Shown: positions 36,033-45,552, numbered from the stretch's first letter. The stretch: DNA of 64,000 nucleotides from JANMEX01 sp031422915 (GCA_031422915.1 JANPEK010000135.1:70255-134254), one strand, 5' to 3'. A program made the numbers and translations. Notes: a model not told the origin generated them from the letters alone.

Positions 36033-36488
36033 TCATGCCGCTTGCAGGCTTCGCTCTTCGGCCATGACTTCCTCTAGCACAGAGTTAGAATGCTGATGTT
36101 GTTTCAGCCAGCTGGCGGCGGTTTCGTGATTGGCGGCAAGGTGCAGAAGTTCCGTGCCAGAGCTGTATTGAGCAAGAACCCGAACCATTCCTGTCTTTGG
36201 GGATTCGGCCACCTCAAACCGCAATCGCGTATCGACGCTGAAACTGCGGTGCAGCACGATCAGCACAACGCCGCCGCCAAAATCGCCCTCGTGCAGTGTA
36301 AAGCTGGCGGGGAATGGATGGTTCCCGACATCGCAGCCCGGCGACTTGCGGATCAAACGCCCTGAGCCATTGTTGCGCTCCCATTGCTCAAGTTTCTTGG
36401 TGAACCGCGCCGGCGGCTTTGGACTGCCGTCCGAGTAGCAAATGATCGATCCGAGCGGTGCATAGTCAAATATGTGTTGAGCGGACAT
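36033..36488 (-). CDS. Conserved plasmid protein, function unknown
   Basis: The ATG at 36488, after AAAGGAGGACAAA, gives 151 residues (MSAQHIFDYAPLGSIICYSD). It has a beta-rich middle (FTLHEGDFGGGVVLIVLHRS) and a helical C-terminus ending in EEVMAEERSLQAA. There are no export or membrane signals. I cannot name the family, although such proteins sit beside ParB-like genes on alphaproteobacterial plasmids. The ribosome site is the strongest in this region. Confidence 0.75.
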   Translation of the reverse strand: MSAQHIFDYAPLGSIICYSDGSPKPPARFTKKLEQWERNNGSGRLIRKSPGCDVGNHPFPASFTLHEGDFGGGVVLIVLHRSFSVDTRLRFEVAESPKTGMVRVLAQYSSGTELLHLAANHETAASWLKQHQHSNSVLEEVMAEERSLQAA

Positions 36489-36581
36489 TTTGTCCTCCTT
36501 TTTGAATGGTGGAAACAAAACCGCCGCCCATCCCTTCGGACTGGCGGCGGCGATAAGTTCAGACTTGACGATGTGCTACCC

Positions 36582-38312
36582 CTATTCGGCGGCCACCGCG
36601 TAGGGCTCGTAAAGGTCTTCCTCGTCGGCATTGCCGCCCTCGGCATCAGCCTCATCGGACGGCTGTTCCACAGGGGCTTCAAGACCGTCAGGGCTTGATG
36701 CCTCGCCTGTCACATCAGACTCGCCTCCATCTTGGCCGGACCAGCTCTGCTCTTTGCTGCCAATCCAGCCCGCGAGCTCTTCCGGCCTCAGTGCGAACAG
36801 CGCTGACGGATGGACGAACTCCGTGTCTGCAAAGCGCTTCACCAAAGCCGACCGCGTATCCTTCACTTTCTGCAACACCGGAACAGAAGCCAGTTTGGCT
36901 GTGCCTTCCATTGCCGAGCGTGACAGGCATGACAGGAACTCGTCCGTCCCCATATTGGGAAGGAAACTGTCCGCGCCAATCGCCTGCCCGGCAATCCGCG
37001 CGGCAAAGCCGCTGTTGGTTCGGTTGACTTGGCAGGACAGCACATGGCGCAGGAGCGAGCGCGCCGTCTGCTGCAAAATGTCCCGCTCAAGAATGAGCGT
37101 TCCATCATCCTTGATGAGGTCCGCTATGAGCCGCGCCATGGTGGATGGGCTATGATAATTGTTCGGCGACGCGCTGGTGACACTGACATTCTGGCTTGCG
37201 AACGAAATCAGAGTAAGCGCCAGCAACGCATCATCCTCAATCGGAGCTCGTTCAAACGCTTCGTGCAGAGCATCGGTGCGCAGGTCCCCGATGATCTCGT
37301 GGCCCTTGACGGTCACATCCGGACGCGCCCGGCTCGGCGCTGCCGTGGTCTCGCTATTGGCCGTGGCCTTTTCGTGCCTTGCTTTAGGAAGCCGGAATGC
37401 GATGGATTTTACCTCGCCTGACCGCTCGTCAAGAAACCAGCCGGTGTGATGGCTTGGATCTGGACTTCCATAGGCCCGCTCCGCCTTGGGCGGCAGTTTT
37501 GGCTGTCCCCACTGGTCGCAGTCGATCAGTGCGCCACGTTCGGGCAGATTGCCCGCCAGCCATTCCCGCTGCGCTGCGTAGAACGCCTCGACGTCGTTTG
37601 TGTAGCGGCTATCCTCGTCAGCGGGCGCAAACAGGTCTTCCTGCCAGACAATACCGTAGGCAATCGCCAGATCTTCGCCGAAGCTCGCATGTTTGGCTTC
37701 CATGCGCTGTTTTGAAAGAGCATGCGCGACTTGATGCCATGACACCTGCGGCGCGGCCTTCTTCGGTTTGAAGCGTTTCCAGACTTCCGCCTGTTCGCCC
37801 TGCGCCGCTGCTGCAATAGTGCGCAGCAGGCTCTCATTGGGCATATCGCCCTTGGCCATCTGGTCCAGCATGGCGGGCAAGACGTTGGCGAGCAGCCGGA
37901 GCTTCTTCACCTGCCGCACTTGGCTGGCCAGCGCCATGGCGATCGATTCTTCCGTCCATCCAAGCGCCGCCAACCGTTCAATCGCCCGCCATTGATCCAC
38001 CGGGTTGAGCGGCTCTCGGACGATGTTCTCCGCAATAGCGCTCATGCCGTGATCAGCTTCCGCCTTGGTTGCAACAATGACCTCGATCTGCTCATGACCG
38101 GCAGCGATCGCCTGCGTCACACGCCGGTGGCCGAAATTGATAACAAAACCATTGCCGCCATCCGGCGCTGGATAAACAACAGGCGGCTGCACAATGCCGA
38201 CAGCGGTGATCGATGCGAGCAGAAGCGCATCGGACTGCGGATTGCTCTTCGCGCGGCGCAGCTTGTCAGGATTTTCCTGCAGCGAACGCGGATCAACTAG
38301 TTTCAATTCCAT
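36582..38312 (-). CDS. ParB-like nuclease-domain protein
   Basis: A 576-residue protein from the ATG at 38312, after GAAGGAGAAATACC. Residues 1-110 are the ParB/Srx domain (NPDKLRRAKSNP, NFGHRRVTQAIAAG, AENIVREPLNPVDQWRAI), followed by a helix-turn-helix-like part to about 190. The remaining 380 residues form a plasmid-specific C-terminus with an acidic tail. No parA partner is present, so I doubt classical partition. Plasmid ParB-like proteins of this size lie in leading regions and are reported among anti-defence or establishment genes. It has a structured leader. Confidence 0.85.
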   Translation of the reverse strand: MELKLVDPRSLQENPDKLRRAKSNPQSDALLLASITAVGIVQPPVVYPAPDGGNGFVINFGHRRVTQAIAAGHEQIEVIVATKAEADHGMSAIAENIVREPLNPVDQWRAIERLAALGWTEESIAMALASQVRQVKKLRLLANVLPAMLDQMAKGDMPNESLLRTIAAAAQGEQAEVWKRFKPKKAAPQVSWHQVAHALSKQRMEAKHASFGEDLAIAYGIVWQEDLFAPADEDSRYTNDVEAFYAAQREWLAGNLPERGALIDCDQWGQPKLPPKAERAYGSPDPSHHTGWFLDERSGEVKSIAFRLPKARHEKATANSETTAAPSRARPDVTVKGHEIIGDLRTDALHEAFERAPIEDDALLALTLISFASQNVSVTSASPNNYHSPSTMARLIADLIKDDGTLILERDILQQTARSLLRHVLSCQVNRTNSGFAARIAGQAIGADSFLPNMGTDEFLSCLSRSAMEGTAKLASVPVLQKVKDTRSALVKRFADTEFVHPSALFALRPEELAGWIGSKEQSWSGQDGGESDVTGEASSPDGLEAPVEQPSDEADAEGGNADEEDLYEPYAVAAE

Positions 38313-38708
38313 GGTATTTCTCCTTCATTGGGTTATGATGCCTTGTTCCGGCATCCGTCTTCTTCCCCGAAGACAATTTCCGGAAAGCGCGGACCGTTCA
38401 TCCGGCGCAATTGCCGGCAAGCATTCCTGCCTGGCGCGCAAGCGGGGCTGACAGGCAGCCTTGCGAGGCAAGCCGCGGCCGGGATCGCGAAGACGGCGAT
38501 TGAGGGCAACCAACGCCGGATGAAACGGCCGTGCGAACGGGTTTCTTTCCCGTTTTCTTTTTTCTGGTTTTCTGGTTCCGCCGGAGGTTGGAACGAACTC
38601 ACCGTCGCGATAAAATATCCTCCGCACAGAGTGCCAGTGATGCTCAGATGTATCTGGCGAAGGAGACGAGCCAAAAAACTGCACAAAAGGTAGTTGGGAG
38701 ACTTTTAA
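38313..38708. promoter_or_regulatory. Structured leader upstream of the ParB-like gene
   Basis: Non-coding, about 400 bp. TTCATCCGGCG (38397-38407) and CGCCGGATGAA (38514-38524) form a perfect 11-bp long-range stem round 106 bases. Closer to the gene, GTCTTC-TTCCCC-GAAGAC lies inside TTCCGG...CCGGAA (38346-38384). TTGCCGGCAA is a small palindrome at 38411. Confidence 0.5.
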
Positions 38709-38804
38709 ATGGGCGCCAAAAGCGCAATTCTTACCCAAATCAATAACAAGATAGCAAGTATCGGCGCTTCAGAATTGGCCAACGCTTTCATCAGCTATGA
38801 ATGA
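38709..38804 (+). CDS. Possible 31-residue peptide or gene remnant
   Basis: An ATG at 38709 lies 8 nt after GGGAG (38696-38700) and opens 31 codons (MGAKSAILTQINNKIASIG). There is no family match that I know. It sits at the border where the amide operon meets the plasmid backbone, so it may be the start of a gene cut off by insertion. It may also be chance. Confidence 0.25.
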   Translation: MGAKSAILTQINNKIASIGASELANAFISYE

Positions 38805-38871
38805 TGGGTCAGATGATTATGAAATTTCGCTGGTCGATAGTTGTTTGACCAAGTTATAATAGATCCAAAAT

Positions 38872-39474
38872 TTACAGGATTTGACTTGCTGAAATAATCG
38901 ACTCTGCAATTTTTGTAACGCTTTCTTTTGAATTCATTGATCGTTCGCGAATCCGGCGATAGGCTTCTTCCTCAGAAATGCAGCGACTTTTCGAAAGTAT
39001 ATTTACCGCTTGCTCGATTTTTCTGCGGGCTTTCAGGGTTTCGTCGAGAGATTTTACGCGTTTTTTCAAACGGGTTTCATGTCTTGCCAAACTGATCGCT
39101 GTCGTCAGAGCAGCCAGAACGCCGAATACTCTGATTGGCTTGGATAGAACGCCGTGCACATTTAGCCGCTCTAATTCCTCGAGAATTTCCGGAGTTTCAA
39201 AAGCGATGATAGCAATTCTTGCTATTTCGTCATCGCCCGCCATCCACGCAAATGCACCCTTGTCATGAATCCTGTTGATTAAAAACAACACAACATGGAC
39301 ATGGCTTGGCAAGGTTGAAGGTGCTGGCCAGACGCTCTCCACCTGGCAGCCAATGCGCCGCAAATGTGCCAGAAACATATCCCGTTCGACGTCATCCGGA
39401 TGGATCACAAGCACCCGCATTCGCCGCAGCCGCCGCAGAAGATTTTCACTCTTGGGCGCAGCCTCGTCGGTCAT
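38872..39474 (-). CDS. amiR: AmiR-type ANTAR transcription antiterminator
   Basis: A 200-residue regulator from the ATG at 39474. The N-terminal receiver-like domain (about 18-130) lacks a clear phospho-acceptor setting, as in AmiR. A coiled-coil linker (LARHETRLKKRVKSLDETL) follows, then an ANTAR domain (about 145-200) with the typical KIEQAVNILSKSRCISEEEA and AYRRIRERSM. ANTAR proteins bind paired RNA hairpins and stop termination; AmiC holds AmiR inactive until an amide binds. Its start overlaps the amiC stop (ATGA). Its probable RNA target is in the leader at 46822-46885. Confidence 0.9.
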   Translation of the reverse strand: MTDEAAPKSENLLRRLRRMRVLVIHPDDVERDMFLAHLRRIGCQVESVWPAPSTLPSHVHVVLFLINRIHDKGAFAWMAGDDEIARIAIIAFETPEILEELERLNVHGVLSKPIRVFGVLAALTTAISLARHETRLKKRVKSLDETLKARRKIEQAVNILSKSRCISEEEAYRRIRERSMNSKESVTKIAESIISASQIL

Positions 39475-40607
39475 CCAACCATACGCCCGGTGACAGTACG
39501 ATCATATGTGACAAGATAGGGATCAGGACTGATGATGTTGCTGCCTTTCCAGACGATGTCAAATTCACCACCAACATTGGCTCTACCGACCAGCGGTCTC
39601 AATGTGAGATGATTGGTTTCGATGTCCAAGAATAAATCTCCACCCGGGCTTTTGTATACCGCCCCGGAAAGGGCCGCCAAAATTTGGTCGGTTTCGTCGT
39701 TCTCACATTGCCGGAGCGCGTCGGCAAACATGTGAACCTGCGAGTAGCACACTTCGCTATAAACACTCGGTTTGACCAGAGGACCATAGCGCTTGGCAAA
39801 GGCAGCGAGAAATAGTTCATTTGCCGGTGTATCGATGGACGCAAAATAAGGAGCGGCGGAAACATGTCCTTCCCGCGCACCGTCATCAATCTTTGCCAGT
39901 TCCGATTCCGTCGTGGTCAACGAGGCGATTGGCAGGCGCAAGCCGGACAGGCCAACTAAAGGTAAACTGTTGTAGAGCGTGACGCTGTCCTGCCCCACGA
40001 CGGTCGAGATCACAACGTCCGCACCGCTGTCCGCAAACCGTTTCATCATTGAACCGAATTGTTCAATGCGGGTCTGAAACGGAAAATACGTTTCCATGAC
40101 AACTTCGCCGCCGCTATCACTCAAAAACTCAGTCACTATCCGGTTCACTTCACGCGCATACAGCGTGTCGGAGCCGATGAGCGCGATTTTGGTGCCATGA
40201 TTTTGAAAAATATACTCCAGAAGCGGGATAACCACCTGATTTGGCACGGCACCGCCATAAATGACGTTTGGCGAGTACTCGAACCCTTCGTAAACTGAGG
40301 GGTAAAACAGAATGCCATTGAAGCGTTCGATGACTGGCAATACCGCCTTTCGGCTTGTGGAAAGGCAGGCCCCGAAAATCGCATTGACTCGATGTTTGAG
40401 AAGAAGTTCCGTCGCCAGTTCGGCATATTTCTCGTCTATGCCGCCCGGATCCAAAATGACCGGTTCGATAAGTCGACCGCCTATTCCTTGAGCATTGTTG
40501 ATTTTTTCGCAGGCGAGCAACACACCTTGAATGTGCGCACATTCGCTCACAGCCATCGGCCCCGTTTGGGAAAACAAGACGCCGATTTTTATTGTTTCAT
40601 TTGTCAA
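39471..40607 (-). CDS. amiC: AmiC-type amide sensor (periplasmic-binding-protein fold)
   Basis: I chose the TTG at 40607 (378 residues): it follows the amidase stop by 1 nt, has AAAGAG upstream, and matches the known AmiC start, whereas the ATG at 40667 lies deep in the amidase gene. There is no signal peptide, as expected for a cytoplasmic sensor. AmiC hallmarks are present: IGVLFSQTGP near the start, YEGFEYSPNVIYGGAVPNQ near 118, FSTVVG-like ISTVVGQDSV, and APYFASIDTPANE. It should bind a short-chain amide and release AmiR. Confidence 0.9.
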   Translation of the reverse strand: MTNETIKIGVLFSQTGPMAVSECAHIQGVLLACEKINNAQGIGGRLIEPVILDPGGIDEKYAELATELLLKHRVNAIFGACLSTSRKAVLPVIERFNGILFYPSVYEGFEYSPNVIYGGAVPNQVVIPLLEYIFQNHGTKIALIGSDTLYAREVNRIVTEFLSDSGGEVVMETYFPFQTRIEQFGSMMKRFADSGADVVISTVVGQDSVTLYNSLPLVGLSGLRLPIASLTTTESELAKIDDGAREGHVSAAPYFASIDTPANELFLAAFAKRYGPLVKPSVYSEVCYSQVHMFADALRQCENDETDQILAALSGAVYKSPGGDLFLDIETNHLTLRPLVGRANVGGEFDIVWKGSNIISPDPYLVTYDRTVTGRMVG

Positions 40608-40608
40608 T

Positions 40609-41973
40609 CTAATGCTCTTTTCTGAGGCGCATATCGATCCATTCTGCAATTGCCAGCAATTGCTCATCCTGTCCCGGTTTTCCCATCAACATCATACCGA
40701 CGGGCAAACCGGATTTCTGATTGGCAATTGGAATACTGATACAGGGAAATCCTGCAAGATTACCGAGCCAGCAGAACCAGGTCATACTGTCTTGGGTCGT
40801 CACTTTTCGCCCGCCAAACTCCTGCCATAGATCAGATTGTTTAGGGGCGACTACGGGAAGCGTCGGCAAAACAAGTGCATCCCATGATGGCAGACGTTCC
40901 AAAAGCATGGTTATGAAGCTGGACCTTATGCGTTGTGCGCGCAAATATTCGACCCCCGTTATTTTGTTCCCTGCTTCCAAATGAGCGCGTGTTACAGGTG
41001 AAAAGCCATTCGGATTTTTTTCGAGAAGGCCAGCGTGATAGGATGAGGCTTCGCAATGTAATATTGCCTCCCACGCGGCAAAGTAGCTCGTTACATTTTC
41101 AATCTCGACATTCTCATGCCGACCGACCGATGCGTTTAGCGCAGCGACAAGTGCATCACTCACCCCGTCAGAACGCTCCAAACCTGATCCAACAAGGTTG
41201 AGCAGTCTGGGAGGCTGATTTGGCATTTTCGGCTTCGAAAACGGCAATGCAAAATGAGTCGAGCGATCATGCTCGTCACGTCCGATAAAGTAAGGCAATA
41301 GAGCTGCTATATCTTTCAAGGTTCGCGCCATTGGACCCGGCGCATCCAGCGACCAGCTCAATGGCAACACACCATGCCGCGAGGCTCGCCCAAAGCCGGG
41401 CTTAAAACCGTATATTCCACAAGCAGCGGACGGAATACGAATTGAGCCGCCAGTATCACTGCCCAAAGCGGCTCCGACAATGCCTGATGCGACCGCAGCA
41501 GCCGAACCACCGCTGCTGCCGCCCGTAATACGGCTTAAATCATGCGGATTTTTTGTCGGGCCAACGCTCGAAATGGAGTTTGTGGCGCCATAAGCCCATT
41601 CATGCATATTTGTTTTGCCGAGGATAATTGCACCCGCTCGACGAAGGTTCGCAACCACTGTTGCATCCTGCCCGATACTTTCCATGGGTAAGGCATTTGA
41701 ACAGGCTGTGGTTGGATAATCCTTAGTCAAAAAATTGTCTTTGACTGCGATTGGCACTCCGTCCAATGGACTGAGCGGATTGCCTTGTTGTCGGCGAACG
41801 GTCGCCGCCTTAGCCTGCGCCATGACGATGGATGGAACGAGTGCAACAAATGCATTCAGATCAGCCATTTCTACTGCGCGATTCAAGGCGCGCTCTGACA
41901 GGGAGGTTGCTGTCTGCGTGCCTTCGGCCAAGGCGGCAATTTGACCACAAAGGCTGTCGAGATCACTTGTCAT
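40609..41973 (-). CDS. Amidase-signature family amidase
   Basis: The ATG at 41973 (MTSDLDSLCGQIAALAEG) overlaps the upstream small gene by 11 bp and gives 454 residues. The Ser-cisSer-Lys triad is visible: Lys in GVPIAVKDNFLT near 78, the loop GGSSGGSAAAVASG near 152-165, and SDTGGSIRIPSAACG near 171-185. It hydrolyses an amide to acid and ammonia; the neighbours suggest a small amide or urea derivative (AtzE-like). The small DUF4089 partner upstream strengthens the AtzE/GatA-type reading over the nitrilase-type AmiE. Confidence 0.9.
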   Translation of the reverse strand: MTSDLDSLCGQIAALAEGTQTATSLSERALNRAVEMADLNAFVALVPSIVMAQAKAATVRRQQGNPLSPLDGVPIAVKDNFLTKDYPTTACSNALPMESIGQDATVVANLRRAGAIILGKTNMHEWAYGATNSISSVGPTKNPHDLSRITGGSSGGSAAAVASGIVGAALGSDTGGSIRIPSAACGIYGFKPGFGRASRHGVLPLSWSLDAPGPMARTLKDIAALLPYFIGRDEHDRSTHFALPFSKPKMPNQPPRLLNLVGSGLERSDGVSDALVAALNASVGRHENVEIENVTSYFAAWEAILHCEASSYHAGLLEKNPNGFSPVTRAHLEAGNKITGVEYLRAQRIRSSFITMLLERLPSWDALVLPTLPVVAPKQSDLWQEFGGRKVTTQDSMTWFCWLGNLAGFPCISIPIANQKSGLPVGMMLMGKPGQDEQLLAIAEWIDMRLRKEH

Positions 41974-42112
41974 TGAAAGCCTCCGGTTGGAACATCGGTG
42001 CCGGTTCGTCATTCGACTTGCCGTTAAACTTGTCCAATCCGGAACGGATCCGTTTCAGCGTGTTCTTGATCCGCTGTTGTTGATCGTCGTTGAGGGGAAG
42101 AGCTTTTTCCAT
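41963..42112 (-). CDS. DUF4089 / AtzG-like small amidase partner
   Basis: A 49-residue gene between the ABC ATPase and the amidase. Its ATG at 42112 follows the ATPase stop by 1 nt (TGAGATG), and its stop lies inside the amidase start. The product begins MEKALPLNDDQQQRIKNTL and ends with the EPAPMFQPEAF motif, like the DUF4089/AtzG proteins that bind AtzE-type amidases in a GatC-like manner. The short length fits DUF4089. It probably stabilises the amidase. Confidence 0.7.
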   Translation of the reverse strand: MEKALPLNDDQQQRIKNTLKRIRSGLDKFNGKSNDEPAPMFQPEAFNDK

Positions 42113-42113
42113 C

Positions 42114-42812
42114 TCAAACACCCAGGAGTTCTTGTTGAAGTGCCTTGTCTGCTTTGAGGCTGTCCCTATCCGTTTCCAAGCGAACCGAACCCTTCTCCAT
42201 GACATAGGCGCGCTGGGCGATTGACAGACAGAAGTCGAGATCTTGCTCGGCGACGAGAATGGCAATTCCCCGCTCTTTATTAATGCGCTTCAAGACGCCA
42301 GCTATCTCGTCGATTATTGATGGCTGAACTCCCTCGGTTGGCTCATCAAGAAGCAAAATACGCGGCATGATCGCGAGTGCTCTCGCAAGGGCCAAGACTT
42401 GCTGCTGTCCGCCCGATAGGCCACCTGCAAGATCGTCAATTTTTGATTTCAACATCGGAAAATCGAAAAGTGCCTCCTCGACCGCTTTCTTCCTGTCATG
42501 CCCATGAGTGGCAGCGGCAACAGCAATATTCTCCGCCACAGTCATTCGCGGAAATACATACCGGCCTTGGGGAACGTAACCCACACTCATTCGTGCGCGT
42601 TTGGCGGGGGAATTTGGCAAAGTCTTGCCATCCAATTGAACTTCCCCGCCCATTGCTGGAATGAGGCCCGTTGCAAAACGCATCAATGTGGATTTCCCCA
42701 CGCCATTGCGCCCCAGCAGCGCGACGATCTCGCCGCTTCGCACTTCGATTGTCACATCACGAATGATGACGGTTTTGCCATATCCACCCGTCGCGTTCAT
42801 AACTTTAAACAT
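42114..42812 (-). CDS. ABC transporter ATPase (LivF/UrtE type)
   Basis: From the ATG at 42812 (MFKVMNATGGYGKT) it has 232 residues; the longer start at 42857 would overlap the upstream gene more. Walker A is LLGRNGVGKSTLM, the signature is LSGGQQQVLALARAL, and Walker B is RILLLDEPTEG, whose last residues are typical of the LivF/UrtE subgroup. With the second ATPase in the fused protein next door it powers uptake of the amide. It overlaps the fused gene by 8 bp. Confidence 0.9.
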   Translation of the reverse strand: MFKVMNATGGYGKTVIIRDVTIEVRSGEIVALLGRNGVGKSTLMRFATGLIPAMGGEVQLDGKTLPNSPAKRARMSVGYVPQGRYVFPRMTVAENIAVAAATHGHDRKKAVEEALFDFPMLKSKIDDLAGGLSGGQQQVLALARALAIMPRILLLDEPTEGVQPSIIDEIAGVLKRINKERGIAILVAEQDLDFCLSIAQRAYVMEKGSVRLETDRDSLKADKALQQELLGV

Positions 42813-44622
42813 GTGCCCGTCTCCCCAAGTAAATGTCGAGGACACGATCATCGGCACGCAGTGCCTCTATGTTGCCTTGCGCGAACACCTCACCGTGATG
42901 AAGAACCGTAACGTGGCCTTCAAGCGTGCGGACAAATTCCATGTCGTGCTCGACAACAACCACAGTTGTGTGTTTTGCCAGTGTCCTGACAAGCGCGGAA
43001 AGCTCCCGCGTTTCTTCGTTCGTCATCCCTGCGGCTGGTTCATCAAGCAACACAACGCGCGGTGCCAAACACAAGACCATCCCAATATCCAACCATTGCT
43101 GTTGACCATGTGACAGGGCAGATGCTTGCACCGCCGCTTGCCCATCGAGCCCGAGCATTGATAGTATTTTCGAACTGACTTCGTTTGAAGTCCGCTTGTC
43201 CCGCACGCGCGCAAAGGCCGCTATCCAGAGATTATCCCTTACTGTGAGATCGCCGAACACCTGTGGTTTTTGGTTCTTGACCCCCATGCCCGAATGGACC
43301 CGTTTGGAAATGGGTGAACGGGTCACGATGTCATCACCGATGCGAATCTCGCCCCCCGATGGTTCGTAGATGCCGACGCAGGTTTTGAGGTAAGAGCTCT
43401 TACCGGCACCATTCGGGCCAATAAGTGAATGTGGCCTTCCCGGATCGAACTGTAACGATACCTTATTGACCGGTATGACGCCGCCAAATTGTTTGAACAG
43501 CGAGTTCGATGACAGCGATTTGGCTGGTCCGGCTTGGCGCTCTGCATCGGCAAGTATAGATTCCAGCACATCACCATTGATGGCAACAGCGCCTGAATTT
43601 CTGGCTGCTGCATTCGGATCCGGCAAGGACCTCAACCACAATTGAGCGATGCCTCCAAGAACGCCATTCTTCAAAAACAAAACCAGTAAGATAAGCACGA
43701 CGCCAAGTATCAGTGTTGTTTGACCACCAACGGCGCCCCCACCCAGCCAAAATGAAAGACCCCCAATAACCAGCGCACCGACAAATGGCCCCGCCAGTGT
43801 GCCAAGCCCGCCAACGAGCACGTATATGGGGACAAGCAGTGCCTCCTGGACCGAAAAAATTGACGGATTCAGATAGTTCGCCCAAGCACCAAATAGTGCG
43901 CCTGCCAAGCCCGCAATGGCACCTGAAAGGGCAAAGTTCAGGACTTGATAGAAGCGGACATCGTAACCGAGCAACTCCGCTTTCTGTATATCCAGCCGGA
44001 TGCAGTCGATCACCCGTCCGAAGGTGCCCTTCATTAAGTGTCGCGTCACAAAATAGCCGATGGCAGCGACAGTAACTACAAACGTGAATGTTCCGGTCGG
44101 GCTGAGTGCCGCTGCATCTGAGCCAAACCCTATGACAATGCCGGGAATGTTGGCCATGCCATTGTCGCCACCAATAACCGCCGCCCCGACGTCAACCTTG
44201 AACGATTGCGTCACGGACCAAAGCAGCAGCGTAAATGTATAAGAGAGGATTGTGCTTTGCAGCGGACCCATGCGTGCATAGAAGACGATCCACCCGAGGG
44301 CCGCAGCAATCAATGCCCCAAACGCCATCCCGGCCGGAAGACTCCAGATCACCGAATTGCCAGTCCACGGCGCAAGATTGATCGCCATGGCGCTACCGAA
44401 ATAGCCCCCCAATCCGTAAAAGGCTGTCTGCGCCAGGCTGAGAAAACCGCCGCGTCCCCAAACGACATCGAGGCTGAGGCCAAGCAGGCCAAAGATGATC
44501 CAAGAGGATGCAACATAGGCAAGATACGGATCGATGGTTCCGGCTAGGAGCAAAGCGGCGACAGTCGCCAGTGCCGGGAAAATCAATCCGGCGTGATCAT
44601 AAAGTTTTTGCGAATAATTCAT
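42805..44622 (-). CDS. Fused ABC permease-ATPase (LivM/UrtC + LivG/UrtD)
   Basis: A 605-residue fusion from the ATG at 44622; a GTG at 44631, right after the upstream stop, is also possible. Residues 1-325 are a LivM/UrtC-type permease with about nine membrane segments. A short linker (~330-365) leads to an ATPase with Walker A SLIGPNGAGKSSYL, signature LSHGQQQWLDIGMVL and Walker B RVVLLDEPAAGM. The binding protein, second permease and second ATPase are encoded beside it, so the five usual functions are met by four genes. Substrate by context: short amides or urea. Confidence 0.9.
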   Translation of the reverse strand: MNYSQKLYDHAGLIFPALATVAALLLAGTIDPYLAYVASSWIIFGLLGLSLDVVWGRGGFLSLAQTAFYGLGGYFGSAMAINLAPWTGNSVIWSLPAGMAFGALIAAALGWIVFYARMGPLQSTILSYTFTLLLWSVTQSFKVDVGAAVIGGDNGMANIPGIVIGFGSDAAALSPTGTFTFVVTVAAIGYFVTRHLMKGTFGRVIDCIRLDIQKAELLGYDVRFYQVLNFALSGAIAGLAGALFGAWANYLNPSIFSVQEALLVPIYVLVGGLGTLAGPFVGALVIGGLSFWLGGGAVGGQTTLILGVVLILLVLFLKNGVLGGIAQLWLRSLPDPNAAARNSGAVAINGDVLESILADAERQAGPAKSLSSNSLFKQFGGVIPVNKVSLQFDPGRPHSLIGPNGAGKSSYLKTCVGIYEPSGGEIRIGDDIVTRSPISKRVHSGMGVKNQKPQVFGDLTVRDNLWIAAFARVRDKRTSNEVSSKILSMLGLDGQAAVQASALSHGQQQWLDIGMVLCLAPRVVLLDEPAAGMTNEETRELSALVRTLAKHTTVVVVEHDMEFVRTLEGHVTVLHHGEVFAQGNIEALRADDRVLDIYLGRRAHV

Positions 44623-44631
44623 TCTATCCAC

Positions 44632-45498
44632 TCACATCTTTCGTCGCCAATTGGCGGAAATGCCATGCGGGTAAAGCCACAACAGCGCTGCTGTGATCAG
44701 AAAGAAAAATACGTCACCTGCTACTGATGTCAGGTAACTGGCCGTAATGGAGGCACCACCTCCAAGGCCGATTGCCGCAAGTGCGCTTCCTGTCAATGTC
44801 ACAGGACCTGCCACGACTACCGTCAGGAACGCCTTGATAACAAATGCGAAGCCCATTGATGGCGTGGCAGGCACAATTGGAAGCAATACGGCTCCGGCAA
44901 AACCGGCGAGACCACAGCCGATTGAAAATGTCAGCGTGTTGACATGTGCCGATTCAATGCCGATGGCCTGCGCCATTTCCGGAACCTGAATTGAGGCTCG
45001 CGCCTTCATTCCATAGACAGTTCTTGTCATCAAAATGAAAACAAAGATGCCCATCAAGGCGGCCACACCAATCATGAGCAATGGATAAACGGCGAGACTG
45101 TAATCGCCAATTTTCAAACTGAACTGCGGCATGCCAATACCGGGTGTCACGGTTCCAAAAATCAAGACAGCCAATTGGTAGAAGGCGATGCTTACACCCC
45201 ATGTCGCGAGCATAGTGTCAAACAGTCGGCCATAAAGCCGGCTAATGATGAGTATCTCAACAAGCGCCCCAATCGCCATTGACACTGCGACTGCAATTGG
45301 AATCGACAAAACAAACGGCACGCCCATCCGCGTAGCTGTCAAAGCCGCATAAGCGCCGATCAACAAAAACTCGCCATGGGCTAGGTTAAACCCGCCCATC
45401 AGGCCGTAAAAGACGGCGAGACCAATCGTGGCAATGAGCAAGATTGATGCGCTGGCGAGTGAGGACAGCAACACTGTCGCGAGATAGTCAAATTCCAT
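44632..45498 (-). CDS. ABC transporter permease (LivH/UrtB type)
   Basis: A 288-residue permease from the ATG at 45498, after GGGAGGATCC. About eight hydrophobic segments are present. The N-terminal GLAVFYGLMGGFNLAHGEFL (residues about 28-47) is the LivH/UrtB hallmark, and RTVYGMKARASIQVPEMAQA is the cytoplasmic loop that contacts the ATPase. It lies between the binding protein and the fused permease-ATPase in one operon. Confidence 0.92.
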   Translation of the reverse strand: MEFDYLATVLLSSLASASILLIATIGLAVFYGLMGGFNLAHGEFLLIGAYAALTATRMGVPFVLSIPIAVAVSMAIGALVEILIISRLYGRLFDTMLATWGVSIAFYQLAVLIFGTVTPGIGMPQFSLKIGDYSLAVYPLLMIGVAALMGIFVFILMTRTVYGMKARASIQVPEMAQAIGIESAHVNTLTFSIGCGLAGFAGAVLLPIVPATPSMGFAFVIKAFLTVVVAGPVTLTGSALAAIGLGGGASITASYLTSVAGDVFFFLITAALLWLYPHGISANWRRKM

Positions 45499-45552
45499 TG
45501 GATCCTCCCGGCGTGGACGCGCTCGCTAAGGGCGCGTCCACTGCTCTCATGC

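Noticed and set aside
36582..38312. ParB-like gene as part of a partition system
   Set aside because: No parA and no obvious centromere repeats; size and context fit a leading-region ParB-like protein better.
40609..41973. Nitrilase-type AmiE amidase
   Set aside because: The Ser-cisSer-Lys motifs place it in the amidase-signature family, despite the AmiC/AmiR neighbours.
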